Shown here: in pieces, positions 22,401-33,749 of the stretch
How positions within the stretch are numbered: the stretch's first letter is position 1
Layout: every line of letters begins with the position of its first letter
Origin: Branchiostoma floridae
Taxonomy: Eukaryota; Chordata; Leptocardii; Amphioxiformes; Branchiostomatidae
Assembly (NCBI RefSeq): GCF_000003815.2
Contig: NC_049991.1
Location: 7,348,870-7,412,869, forward strand
Direction of reading: 5' to 3'
DNA length: 64,000 bases
Notes under the pieces: generated by a model
The model's input: only the letters and a program-made list of their open reading frames with translations
What the model was told of the DNA's origin: nothing
Databases searched by the model: none
Made by a program: the position numbers and the translations under genes

Positions 22401-25400
22401 AGGGCTGTACAGGGCTTGTGCTGACGAGGAAAAACTAGTCAGAAATAAGGTAATTTTGATTTTGTAACTGTATAATATAGCAACATATTTGCAGTAAGAT
22501 GAAGTTTGATACCTCCTAAGTTTGTAGCCCAATGTGTGATCTATTTTCTTGCCTGGACAAAGTAAGATGATCCAGTTTAATTTGAAAGATTTAAGGAAAA
22601 AAGAAGCCAGACTATGGTACATTTTTGTAACTTATGCACAATAAGCTGAAGTTTGTTGCCTTATAATGCCTCTTGTTTTTCTCTTGACTGGACTTACTTC
22701 TTGGCCCTATATTTATGGGTATGAGTTGCCATTCACCAATCAGATTTCAGTACAAGTATTTTGTGTATTTTTTTCGTATCCACTGGAACTACAGTAATTT
22801 TGCATAATGGGTGTGAGCTGTAGTTTGTCAATGAGATTTCAGCATTATGCACCAATAGACCAATCAGCTGCAAATGATCTGTGAGCTGTTAGTCACCAAT
22901 CAGCTGACAGCATTTTGATAACTTTAATTAAGTTAGATGTAATCCACCAATCAGAGGTCGGCATACTGCATCTGAACTGTAACTGACCAACCAGGACATA
23001 GCTTTTTGTAATTGAGTTACCAAACATTCTCTCTTATTAGGTTATCAAGTCAGCAGAACTGGTGGGCTGTTTTGTGGAACCAGAGATCTACTGTCAGCTG
23101 ATTCTCCCTGCGCTGGAGAGACAACCGGGAGCGAACATCCTGATGGTACTGGCAGCGATCATCAGGGGCTGTCGTCAGGAGCACATCAGAACACATCTCC
23201 GGTCTATCTGTGATACTCTGGCACTACCTGATGTCTGCAGGGCAGAGGAGGTCAGTAGTCCCTTTTTTTTCTAGAATCAGGTTGGCTAGAAAGGTATCGA
23301 AATTATACCTCATGGGTTATGCCGTATCTACATGAACCAATTGGTTGTGCAATATTTCAATATATTTTACGCCACACCAGTTCCCCAAATTCTACCTCAT
23401 CGGTTCAACCTTGTTTAGAAAGCACCATGTGCAGTATCCATGTGAATCACTAGGTGGTGCAATACCAAGATATTGTATGCTACAAGAGTGTCCAAAATGC
23501 TCATCAATATTGTTTAACTTTTGAACTAACTTAAAGTTATATAGAGATATAGCAAGGCTCTTTTGAATTGGTCATTTAAATGTGACATTGTTGAAGTTGC
23601 TAAAAAAAATTCTACCAATACCTTTTTGATAAATAGCATGTACTTCTTGACATTTTGAGTTAACACCATTCTTTCCACAGCCCCATTTAAGCTGCTGTCC
23701 TGTTTACAAGCAATCCAGGCTGGCTGTCAGCAAGGGACAGAAATGCATAGTCTGCATGCCACTGTTTACTGCTGGACAGCACAATAGGTATACTAAAAGT
23801 TATCAACTAGGAACCATCCTTGTTTCCACAGCCCCAGTACCAGCACCAGCTGCTGTCCTGTGTACAGGCTATCCTGACTGTCAGTCAGCAGGAGACAGCA
23901 CCGTACAGCCTGCAGCTGTTCACTGTGCTGGTCAGCACCATGGCTCTCTGTAGGGACAGTGGAGTAGTCATGGAACAGGTAATTCCAGAATTTTCCTGTG
24001 ACACGATATCAACCAACACCTTACTTGAGTTTAAAACTAATTGCAGTTTTGGAAAAGAATGCTCATGAGATTTTAAAGTTTTGATTTGAAACAGTTCCCA
24101 TCGGTGCACCCTCTTGAAAGAAAATTGGAAATGAAAATGATCCTTTTTCTGTGAGGTTTCAGATTTATTCCAGAGGACCGTTGTTGCACTTTGGATAAAG
24201 AATGAAAGGGGGCACTTTTGATACATCACCATACAGCATGTTAAGAAAGTACTCAATTCACCATATTTCTCCTGTAAAGAGGTCTCCACAAAATCCACAA
24301 ACATAAAACTACCGCAAATATTTGAAGATAAACAGATACTGTATTTCCTTGTTCCTTTTTTCATATTACAGTAAATAAATGTTGATCTTATATCTCAACT
24401 GCCAAAAATTATCTATCATAAGACTTATTCAAATGTTTCCTCCCATAGGCTCAAAGCACCCTGCAGCAGCTGGCAGATGTCCAGGCACTGTCAGGTGTGC
24501 AGCAGCTGTACACCAGTCACATGCAGCAGGTGCTTCAGGTGCTGGAACCCTCCCACTCACACTGGACCACCCTGTCTCCAGAACGAGTCATCTTTGACAC
24601 TCTCTTATTACAAGCAGGTTAGTGATAATGTGTTTCTCTCTAAATATGTGTTTTGCATTGCTAACATTATTAAAATCTTAATGTACTTTAAACCTACACT
24701 ATTAGATAACCAAATATGATAGACTACCCTAGACTTTTAGACCCAAATTCTACCACATGAGCCACACATTCTTTACTAGACTTTTTAACATTTCAAACTA
24801 TTGATTTTGAACTAAACGTGCATGAAGAAGTGAAAAATAAATGTATTACAAAGACAAAAACTTTCTTCTACTGTTGCTGTTAGTGCTAAAATATGGGTCT
24901 GATACATATCCGGAGTAGATTGTCATCTTTATTTGCCATTTCAAATGTGGTAAAGATGGATTCAAAAGCTAAGAAAATAGATGGATATCTTCTTACTCAA
25001 ATCCTTTGTATACAGAGAACTAGCCATTATAACAAAGAGTGATTGTATTCTAAATTGTTTATATTTTTATTTTGTTTTCTTGTGTTTATAGGTCCAGTTG
25101 TAGGAGACCTTCTACCCCAGATAATCCCCATCATGGAGACTAATGTACATCCAGACAAGGACCATGAGCTACGTCTCAAGTTCTTCACTCTGTTGTCTAA
25201 ACTACTCATCAATGCAGGTAATGGTATGAAATTATTTGAAGTATCTTAAAATTTTGTTATTAAAAAATTTAATGAGACTGAGAAACAAAGAAGTGTTCAA
25301 TTTGAGAGACAGTTTTTAAGATTCAGCTCAGATGGAAGGATGATGAAATTATTGTCCGTCCCATTATGTGAATTTTTTGTCCTAGATGAAGGAACAGGTC

Positions 25401-28400
25401 CTGGAGATAGCTCTTGTTTCAAGGTATTCCTTTTGGAATGACACTGTCAGCCTGAAATTGTACTATTCTTAGCAGGATGAAAAGCATCTTGAAATACTCA
25501 ATCTGTCTTATAGTTTTACAAAAAGATACCTTTTAGGTCCAACTGTTTGACTTCACAATGTAACAAAGGCTGTTTCTAATTCTGTTTATAGGCATTTACC
25601 CAAAACAATAAATAGTGTTAGATTCAATATGATGAATTATTATGATTTGACATGAGTTGCTGTATCCTTGATAGTTGGTGGAAGTAAAATATTTGGAGCA
25701 TTGTTTTGAGCATGTGTCCATATTGTTTTCCAGAGAACACAGTAAATGCATCAGGAAAGTTCGGAGAGTTTGCGCTGGGCGTGGTAGAGCATATGATCCT
25801 GGTGAACTGTGTGTGGCAGGCGGGGAGGACAGCTGGAGCCATCCGTACCATCGCTGTGTCCAGTCTGTGGGCACTGCTCAAGAGTGGGCTACTGTCTGTA
25901 CAGCAGGTACTGTAAATTCTCTTATTTTTGTGTAGACATAATTTGCGGTAGAAGGGATAGGAGGTCTTTGTATAGTTTAAAGTTTGTTATTGAAACTATT
26001 CTGTAGTCTAGGAGTAATTTGCAATGCAGAATGCAGGAAAGGTCAAATTTAAGATATCAAACTTGAACATTTAACTTGAAATTCCTTCTCATGTCTTTCA
26101 GTGTATAGGGCAGTGTCAATGTGCATTTCTTTTCTATAGCTATTTTGCCACACAGTTGTAAATTAAAGCTGCGTGACTGGTATAACTAGGGGCTAATCCA
26201 TTAAGTATTGTACTCTTCAATCCCTGTACTGAGTTCTAAGCAAGAAAGCAGTTTTAATCATTTTTAGAATAGACCCTATTCCAGTTACAGCAGCCATTTT
26301 GATTTTCAGGGGTCATCCAGGGTCATTGCACCACAATGAGGCCGCCGGATTAAAAGCATGTATTGTAGTGTATTTAAGTCTTGGTGGGGCCACTGTACCA
26401 ATCCCTGACCTCCCAAATACGAACTAGATACTCTGCCCAAAATGTAAAATACTTTGTACTAATATTGTTTACCTGGTAAATTTCATTTATCTCTTGTTTT
26501 AAAGGCGAACACAATCATGGATGACATGCTGACCCAGCTGGTGTCCCTGCTTGACGATGACGTACAGTCAACACGACTCATCACCTGCCGCGTGCTCAAC
26601 CACCTCCTCAACCTCTGCGGGACGACCTTCGACCCCGACCGCCTCAACAAGGTGTATCCGGAGCTCCTCAAGCGATTGGACGACAACAGCGACGAGATTC
26701 GCGTGGCGGTGGCGAAGACTTTCTCCACGTTTTTCGCCTGCATCGGTGATGACTACGATAGGACGTTGTATAAGGCACATCTAGAGTTCATGTTCAAGGG
26801 GCTTCTGGTTCATCTGGACGATACAGATGAAAGAATACAGGACAACATGTTAGGTAAGCTACTGTACAAATTGTCTAACGGTAGTGACTGGGGACTGAGG
26901 GATTTATGGTAACCAAGTAAAATCACCGTGTTTCCCAAAAATTGTGTTTCCCAAAATAAAATGCAAATATGCTACATCATCATTCTTTATACCAATCCTA
27001 GTGCCAGACTATTCTGTAAGGGAAGTGTTTGATGGACTAAACAGATGAATACCAGCGTAATGATATTAAAACAGATAGAAATAGATATATGGATTTTTTG
27101 TGATAAATACATTTCACGCTGGTCCGTTGCTAGGCTATTCTTCTCGTTGCTATGCTAATAGGCCACACCCACAGGCGGGTCTGAAGTGCCGCACGGCATA
27201 TATACAGAAAGCAGCAGAAGTATTTCCCAAGATTACGATCGACTAGTTTATGATATAAATTAACAAAAGTATATACATGATACATGAAAATGTCAGCCTT
27301 GAAACGACGTAAAACTTTTAAAATGTCAGTGTAATACAGTGCTCAAATCCCCGCTTTTACGGGACGTGGCAAAAGTCACTTTCGGTCGCTTAACTCTGAA
27401 CCCCACCGACTTTTTTTTCTCATTTACGTTGGAATCAAGCATTTATACCCTTATCTAAGCTCAAACTTTCTAAAATCAATTTCTACTGTGTAGTTTCTTA
27501 TGTCTGATACATTTAAAATCCTGTTCATATTTACCGATATTTTTTTCTCCCATAATTCCTGAACGCACCGATAGAAAAACAAATACGAAAACCAAGATGG
27601 CGGGCGGCTTTTCCTCTTTCAAATGGAGTAGTTTTTGTTTCATTTTATCGGTAGGATCGGAAGATATCGGCCAAAATATGAAATGTGCACTTTATTCAGT
27701 GTTTCCACGCTGAAAAAGAGATGTTTTGAAGCTATAATGAGGCGGTGTTGGCATAGATGACAGAGCCTTATTAGCGCCCCTTTGTCTTCGCGGGCACTTT
27801 CATGCAAATCATCTCTTTGTGCCTGTGCTGGGAGCAGGGTTTTCAACTGTAAATCAAAGTCTCTGAAATCGTTTGGTGTGTGTATTCAGTATTTTTGCCC
27901 TGTAAGTTGCAAGCAAGGAGTTTTGGTCAAATCTGCTTGTTTTAAGCTAGTTTTGGACGAACCACTTTTTTTTTCACTATCGTTCCGTAATTTGATTTGA
28001 TTGTGTATTAAACGCAACTATATTCTGGGCATCGGTTACATGAATCAGACTTAAGTTTTCATCCTCCTAAGTTGTGTGTGTTTTGTGTATGCTTGTGTAT
28101 TTTTCCTTCTTTATTCTGTTTTTGGGTCGAGTTTTCGTGACCGCTTGGGAAATCAAACATGGCGCCCGCCGGTTCATCTCAGGTCAATGGGATAGTCTAC
28201 TGTATTGCGGTGGGAAATGTTGCGTGCGGTTTCGGATTGTTTTCTTTATTAAACTAAACAGAACGTTAGTTAATTCATTTCAGGACTTTTTTTTTCAAAA
28301 TGACCAGAACACATTTCAAAGAATATGTGACTCAATTAGATAATTGGTCTCAAAATAAATGGTGCCTGTGTTTTTTTAATGTACAACTCACCCATGCTGC

Positions 28401-29435
28401 CACAAATCGATGTTACCCAAGCGGGATGATTGTAGTCAAGAACTGACGGCGTCGGTAATTCGTAACAATTTACAAAGCACCTTTTTGAAAAGGCCTAAAA
28501 TGCCAGTTCAGGATTACAAATAAACTTTAAGGTTGGTCTACAACCTGGGCAATGATTGGAGAGAAAAACATACAAACTGGGACTGGCCATGGACTGTCTT
28601 AATAAATGGTGTCTTCTGTTTGAGCACAGTGGCGCTCAGTGCAACCAAAACGTTCCATCTGTTGCGCTATCTTGTTCTATTTTATCGGAAGGAACTTTCA
28701 AACCGTATCCTGTCAATAATTTGTCGCTGAAAAGTGGCTTGGTAAAGCTGTTTATATTACAAATACGTTCAGTTTGGAATATTTTACTACTACTAGCGCC
28801 ATGTTGAATCTTTTGCCGTCGAAACCCAGCACTAGTAAATCGTCCAACTTCACCAGCGGCGAGCTGACTGATATATATATATTTTTTTGATGATGGAATA
28901 TCTTTGGGTATTTTGACCATAAGATGGACAAAACTATACTGAAAATCCTGTTGGTTTTGAGTCAGGCAACGAATTGGTATTGTTAAAACGTGCTAATGTA
29001 ATAACAATTGAAACCAGCGGCAGGTAACGCATATGAATAGCGACGTTGACACAGGGGAGATATCGTAACATAAACATTACTACGGCCCGCCTTTTAAATT
29101 TTCAACCAATCACGGACAGTTTCCAATGGAGACAACAGTGATTGACACCTAATTAACATCAATATTCATGTCCCACAAGTGGGGATTTTTCATGCCCTTT
29201 TGGACCATCGTGTTTTGTATTTTTGAGAATTTGACATGTACGTAATACTATCAGACTGTTTTAAACCATTATCTACTATGCCCCTCTAGGTGTACTGAAA
29301 CAGGCAGCAACAGTACATCCCTCCCTCATGCAACAAGAGATCACAGCAGTCAAACATAAACACAGGACACCCAAGTACTGTGATGAGCTACTGCAGCACA
29401 TACAGGCACTGCCCAGTGATACCCAAGACAGCTAA
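18364..29435 (+). CDS. DNAAF5: DNAAF5 / HEATR2, dynein axonemal assembly factor 5
   Basis: Complete gene of 13 coding exons and 837 aa; human is about 855. Exons: 18364-18552, 19116-19439, 19908-20039, 20550-20727, 21411-21548, 22217-22449, 23041-23250, 23832-23978, 24449-24617, 25092-25217, 25734-25906, 26505-26853, 29290-29435. All phases join. The protein is an all-helical HEAT-repeat solenoid: [20 protein letters not shown] at the N-terminus, [18 protein letters not shown] and [15 protein letters not shown] near the end, and [17 protein letters not shown] at the C-terminus. It acts in the cytoplasm in preassembly of axonemal dynein arms, so it is needed for motile cilia. MMS19, another HEAT protein, was considered and fits less well. 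Introns before exons 6 and 8 hold decayed copies of those exons. The exon 2 donor (AAG|GTGGTG) is weak and touches a (GTT)n run. The 5' UTR or promoter must use the adjoining repeat array or an unseen upstream exon. Confidence 0.9.
19015..19080. repeat. (GTT)n-headed repeat in DNAAF5 intron 1
   Basis: A (GTT)n run is followed by CTCTCTAACCGCTTCAGATTC and a GGTCACATGT block. The same arrangement recurs at 19441-19515 in intron 2, so two copies of one repeat flank exon 2. Confidence 0.6.
19441..19515. repeat. (GTT)n-headed repeat in DNAAF5 intron 2, touching the exon 2 donor
   Basis: About nine GTT units begin right at the splice donor, followed by TTTCTCTATCCGCTTGG and GGTCACATGT. It is related to the copy in intron 1. 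Confidence 0.6.
22101..22165 (+). pseudogene. Duplicate of the DNAAF5 exon 6 acceptor and first ~47 bp
   Basis: It matches 22199-22263 at about 61 of 65 positions, offset 98 bp upstream. It includes the TG-rich tract, a TAG acceptor and exon bases through ATCTTCCGT. Reading on in the DNAAF5 frame reaches TGA within about 20 codons, so inclusion would truncate the protein. Confidence 0.85.
22730..23000. repeat. Degenerate repeat with CACCAATCAG cores in DNAAF5 intron 6
   Basis: Several units with the pattern GTGAGCTGTnAGT...CACCAATCAG(A/C)T(T/G) recur about every 50-90 bp. The cores resemble CCAAT boxes, but the location deep in an intron makes promoter function doubtful. Confidence 0.45.
23671..23788 (+). 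pseudogene. Decayed duplicate of DNAAF5 exon 8 with its acceptor
   Basis: It starts with TTTCCACAGCCCCA and GCTGCTGTCCTGT as in the true exon (23832-23978). It then follows that exon to ...CTGTTTACTGCTGGACAGCAC with many substitutions and small gaps, about 150 bp upstream. A GT follows the copy (AGGTATACT), but the coding frame is not kept. Confidence 0.8.
26854..29289 (+). other. DNAAF5 intron 12, 2.4 kb
   Basis: Longest intron of the gene; others are mostly 0.3-0.6 kb. The stretch 27100-29200 differs in texture from the flanks and may be an insertion, but I found neither terminal repeats nor coding similarity. Short (TA)n and poly-T runs occur near 28875-28890. Confidence 0.4.
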
Positions 29436-29507
29436 GTTTCAGAAAACACCTGCAGCAGGCACTAAATTTGTTACAGTTAAACCACCTAATTTACAAGTAG
29501 CCCTTTC

Positions 29508-29513
29508 AATAAA
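29508..29513 (+). promoter_or_regulatory. Polyadenylation signal AATAAA for DNAAF5
   Basis: Canonical hexamer (TTCAATAAAGTC) 73 bases past the stop codon. Confidence 0.65.
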
Positions 29514-29519
29514 GTCGAA

Positions 29520-30264
29520 CATGCACTAATCCAACGTCCTTGATTGAACTATGCACATTATGTTATGTCCTGGTTTAATGAAGAACTATACACAAAAAAT
29601 GCACAACACCTGTTTGCCTTAAAGACCTTTAGAATCTTCAAATTTGTATATAGCATTAAGTTTGGAAGTAGTGTTATTCAGGAGGTTAAAAAACGTTTGC
29701 AACCTCCTTGGTATTATACACATATTCTTTTATGTAAGAGATATTCACAAAAATACAATATACAATATTCAATTACAATATTGAAGCCATATGGAGAACT
29801 GAATCGCTTTGTTGTTAACTTCTTACTTTTGTACTTTGAGGCAGAGTTGTTGAAATAAGACTATTTTTTGTATTATGTAGTTAATTAACAGGTGATAATG
29901 TTGATGTTGTCCAAACTTTTACCTTTTTGTTTCAAATAAATCTATTGATGAATAAAATTGCTTGTACAACCATGTTTCCACTATAGGGCATATTACTCTT
30001 TCACATCAATGACTTGCTTCATGCAAATGCATATTGCAATGTTCTTTGCCTCTCTTTTTGAAGAGCATAGTAGATAACTCTTGTCTATATGTAAGTTTTC
30101 TCTCCATCTAGATAGTAATTTCAATAACAAAGTTAATTTAGTTGCAAAGAAACATTAAACCTATATGAAGATGATTCTAGATCATTTACATAGTATTACC
30201 ATATTGTTGTCTATTGAAACAGAGACAATCAAGAATCAACCACNGACTATGTTTTTGCAAGTTC
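29520..30264. other. Intergenic, AT-rich
   Basis: I see no gene, strong repeat or RNA structure. The open frame at 29544-29858 lacks family resemblance and splice support. One ambiguous base lies at 30244. Confidence 0.4.
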
Positions 30265-30270
30265 TTTATT
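30265..30270 (-). promoter_or_regulatory. Polyadenylation signal AATAAA, C4-like gene A
   Basis: TTTATT on the plus strand, about 110 bases past the stop of the minus-strand gene. Confidence 0.5.
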
Positions 30271-30379
30271 ATTTTGTATGCCTTCTTCATTTGAACAAAC
30301 AAGCGTCAAGCCTGCGAATATCAATAGGCTTGGTTTATGACTTCAACAGCATACATGTATACTTGGCTGATATGTCCCA

Positions 30380-32681
30380 CTAGGACGTACAAACAGCGCA
30401 CGTCAGTTCGTCTCCGCTCACGTACGGTGCACAAGGTATGCTTCCGCCGTTCACGCATCTAACTTCTACGGGATAGAGCATAGCGGCCGTCCCTTGATCG
30501 TAGCTGGTCCAGAAAACGTAGTCGGCATTCTCGTCCATGCAGATGAACCGGGTGCGTTTCTGTCCGTATTGGCTCGTCATCATGTAGCCAGTGTACTCGA
30601 TGTTCCATCCCGAGGGGCACACGTTGCGGGCGGGTACGGTGTAGGTGGTGCTACGTGACGGGACCCTACAGACAGTGCAGGGCGGATCGTGCTTGTAGAG
30701 CTGGTTGTATGGTTCGAAGTCGTTGGTGTAGTACTGACTCCCGTAGAGTAGGCCACGGGTGGACTGTGAACCCGTTGCAGGTGTGTCGTAGGTTGGTTGG
30801 TAGGGCATGCAGAGGTAGTTAGCACCGCCCCCACTGTGAGCGTAGTGTGATCCACCAATGACCCCTGAGATAAAAATAAAGGAAATGAAAATAACTTTTA
30901 AGTTAAAGAATCTCTCGGTGGACTGTAAAGGTATGTAAATTTTAGTATGTGGGTAGGTATTGCTACTATTGGAAATACTAAAATGATCAGGGTCGCCCCC
31001 GGAGGCTGTTCGTTGTATTGCAGCAGAACTTTTCTATTTGCTGTCCTGGACATGCTGTGGTCTTGATATTCTGTAGCAGATACATGTAGCTTTTGATGTA
31101 AGGCGATACCACTTCAAGGTTTGTTCCCCCTAGCAGCTTGTTCTGTAGCTGCAGGGACATTTTTGTCATTTCAAGAAGGATAACTAAACAAAGCTGAATT
31201 GCAAGTCACACCTGGATGGACGCAACTCTTTTCTACACATGTTCTTTCACGTGCTCTCCTCCAACAGGGGACCTTCATTTAAAGTCCTGTCCGAGGGGGA
31301 CGCCCTTAACTGAAGCTAAGAACTACTCTTTTTTTTCTCTGAGTGAAGTGGAGTAAATTTATGCCTTTCGAAACACAATATCGGATACGAATTGCCGTAG
31401 CAGTATTAGATTATAATGTTAGACAGATCGTGCAACTTAATTGTCAAGCCGCGCGTACCTTCATAGACCAGTTCTGCATGTTGAGGGCACGTTTTCCGTC
31501 CCCATCTCACGTAGGTCACCGAAGCAGCTTGGTGGACGGAATTTGAACGCAACTGACGCTTCTCGATGTCATCATCGACGTCTGTTTGAAAGATTCAGAA
31601 TAATAAGGTTAAGGTTCTTTGTTTCTGTCAAAGATGCTATGACATTACTGTCGTACGTACACAGATATTATTACTATGGATGGCATTAACAATGATACCG
31701 CAATCGTACTGTAATGTTCAGAGAAACAAAGTAAATTACAGTGTGTTATCATTGTGATCGAGCAATATGTACAAAGAAACGATGGACTCAAGTTGAGCAA
31801 CCTAAGCGTAGAAGAGCTAATACAAAGTAATAAAATATTTGAAGTAGAACCGATACAAAGTTGAGAGCAAACGTCCAGATTACCACTAAAGGACAATAGG
31901 GACACAAAATAAGTAAAAACCTTTTATGAGTAATTTACATCATTTCATCGTTGACACAGACAGAAGACAGCCAAGCGTCATTCAAAATTGAAATTTGTTT
32001 ATCATTGTCAGATTAAAGGTATTTTGCCTAACAGTGTGTCCGATAACTTTAGTGCTTGAGATATTATTTTCGAACCAACAGATATCCTATCACTTGCAAC
32101 AAACTCCAATACCTATATCTACAATGCGCTCATTTTCGCCGTTGTCCATCGTACTGGCTACATCTTTGACTTCAACTGAGTCCATTTCCATGCTTTTCCG
32201 AATCGACGCTGCTTCATTCTGCAAGTAGAAAATGTTTCCACGGTTTGTAGGCCTAGTTCATAACACGTCATTGAAATACATTATGTACGAGGAGCGATGA
32301 CATTTTAAAACTCACAAACCCGCTCATGTATTCTTTAATTGTTGTCGCCAATTCCCTATTCGTGCTCCCGTAGTTGGGACAGTATAATCGAAAAATACAA
32401 TTGATGTAGTCTGGTTCAAAATTTTATTTCGATATCTTAAAACATGGTAGTTAAAACATAATCATAACATATACAGAAAGATTGTCATTGATAAATAGAA
32501 CGAATGATCAAGTGAACTAATTGTTCACAACACTGAGCACCTTCATAGCGGCCAACCGTCTTGTGACATCTTCGACTTTTTCCAGCAGGGCATTGACGAG
32601 ATGTAAATCAGTCTCCTGGCATCTGCATGTGACGAAAGTCATCAGCAATACCAAAACGCATGCTAGCAAGAACCTAGCCAT
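30380..32681 (-). CDS. Secreted short-chain collagen C4-like protein A
   Basis: Four exons 5'->3': 32681-32541, 32218-32113, 31581-31459, 30864-30380 (stop TAG); 284 aa. The signal peptide starts MARFLLACVLVLLM. A hydrophilic helical segment follows (exons 1-2), then VTYVRWGRKTCP, then the main domain in the last exon: GGGANYLCMP, PPCTVCRVP, NVCPSGW, EYTGYMM, and a C-terminal block with GGSIPC...LTCAVC. This cysteine-rich domain is found alone, or after Gly-X-Y repeats, in proteins of aquatic invertebrates that databases often name short-chain collagen C4-like; no collagen triplets are present here. The function is unknown; an extracellular matrix or recognition role is inferred. The exon 1 donor (AAG|GTGCTC) is weak. 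The ATG at 32681 is chosen over an in-frame one at 32714 because it gives a cleaner signal peptide. Confidence 0.8.
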
Positions 32682-33749
32682 TCTGCTATAGCCTTGTATT
32701 ATGAACTTGTTCAATTTTCTCTAATAAAGTTTAGGTTGGGAACTGTACCTGTACCAGTAGACAGCTCTTTTCACCAGTATTGACTTACTATATCAATAAA
32801 ATTACGCACATGGCAGAGGAAATATTTGAGCTGTCATAAGGTTATCAATGGCCATATCCGGAAGGTGCCGCCGCTGGTAAATTTACAATCAAGTTGGTCA
32901 GGAAACGATAAAGTTGTTTGTCACTCCACCTGGAGTTCTCTCACAGGTTTCGTCTAAAGTTTATCCAAAGATAATATACTGGTCTTCTGTATTAACTAGA
33001 TATTTGAATGAAGTTTAAAGAAGGTCTATTTCAGTCAAAAGATGCAGTTGATTATATATATATATGAGTTTGCTAACTACCATCCACTGACAAAATGTTA
33101 CATATAATGTGATGATATGTTTTGTGTAATCTTGACCCCACCAGTCTTGCAGGCATTGATGTGTATCGGACTCTTAATTTGTCGCATTACTAGGTCTCTA
33201 GTTTATCTCATAGTCAATATGTGCATACCGGAAGGCATTTATATGTACATATCGTAAAATCATACAATGTCTTTGCTGGAGAGTATCACCGACGATATTG
33301 ACTTATGAATGAACTGTTATAATAAAATGCATTATTTGTAAGATGTATATATTCTCACAAACAACATATCGCAACAGGCATTTGCATGAAAAACGAAGCT
33401 AAGAGATTTTGGATGGCACAATAATAATATTCACTGCATCCATACGTAAAGCTGCTCCAATTGGCGAATTTCACACCAATTTAGATTGCTTGTGATAGGG
33501 TTGTTGGATTATCCAATCTGCGAATCGCGCGCATAATATCACGGCCACAAACCACTAGAAAAGGGCAGCATTCAGATAACAGCGCGTCACCAGCAAAACA
33601 AGAGGCAATATAGTACGTAAAAACTACCACCGGAGGTTGCCGTGACGCCTAGGTAAACATGCGCATTGTAAACAACTCAAACCTCTGGAGTCTAGTTACA
33701 TTTTGAAGGTTACGCAGTTGCGTACGCGACCAAAGTCTTTTGTTACAAG
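32682..33749. promoter_or_regulatory. Divergent intergenic region between C4-like genes A and B
   Basis: About 1.07 kb separate the two start codons, so the genes share a head-to-head upstream region. A (TA)n run lies at about 33055-33064. No specific promoter element could be assigned. Confidence 0.35.

Noticed and set aside
18364-29435. MMS19 as identity of the HEAT-repeat gene
   Set aside because: Length, the N-terminal HINCL.DDNR.TRRRAL block and the C-terminal [15 protein letters not shown] block fit DNAAF5/HEATR2 better.
29544-29858. 104-codon open frame downstream of DNAAF5
   Set aside because: AT-rich, lies past the polyadenylation signal, with no family similarity and no splice context.
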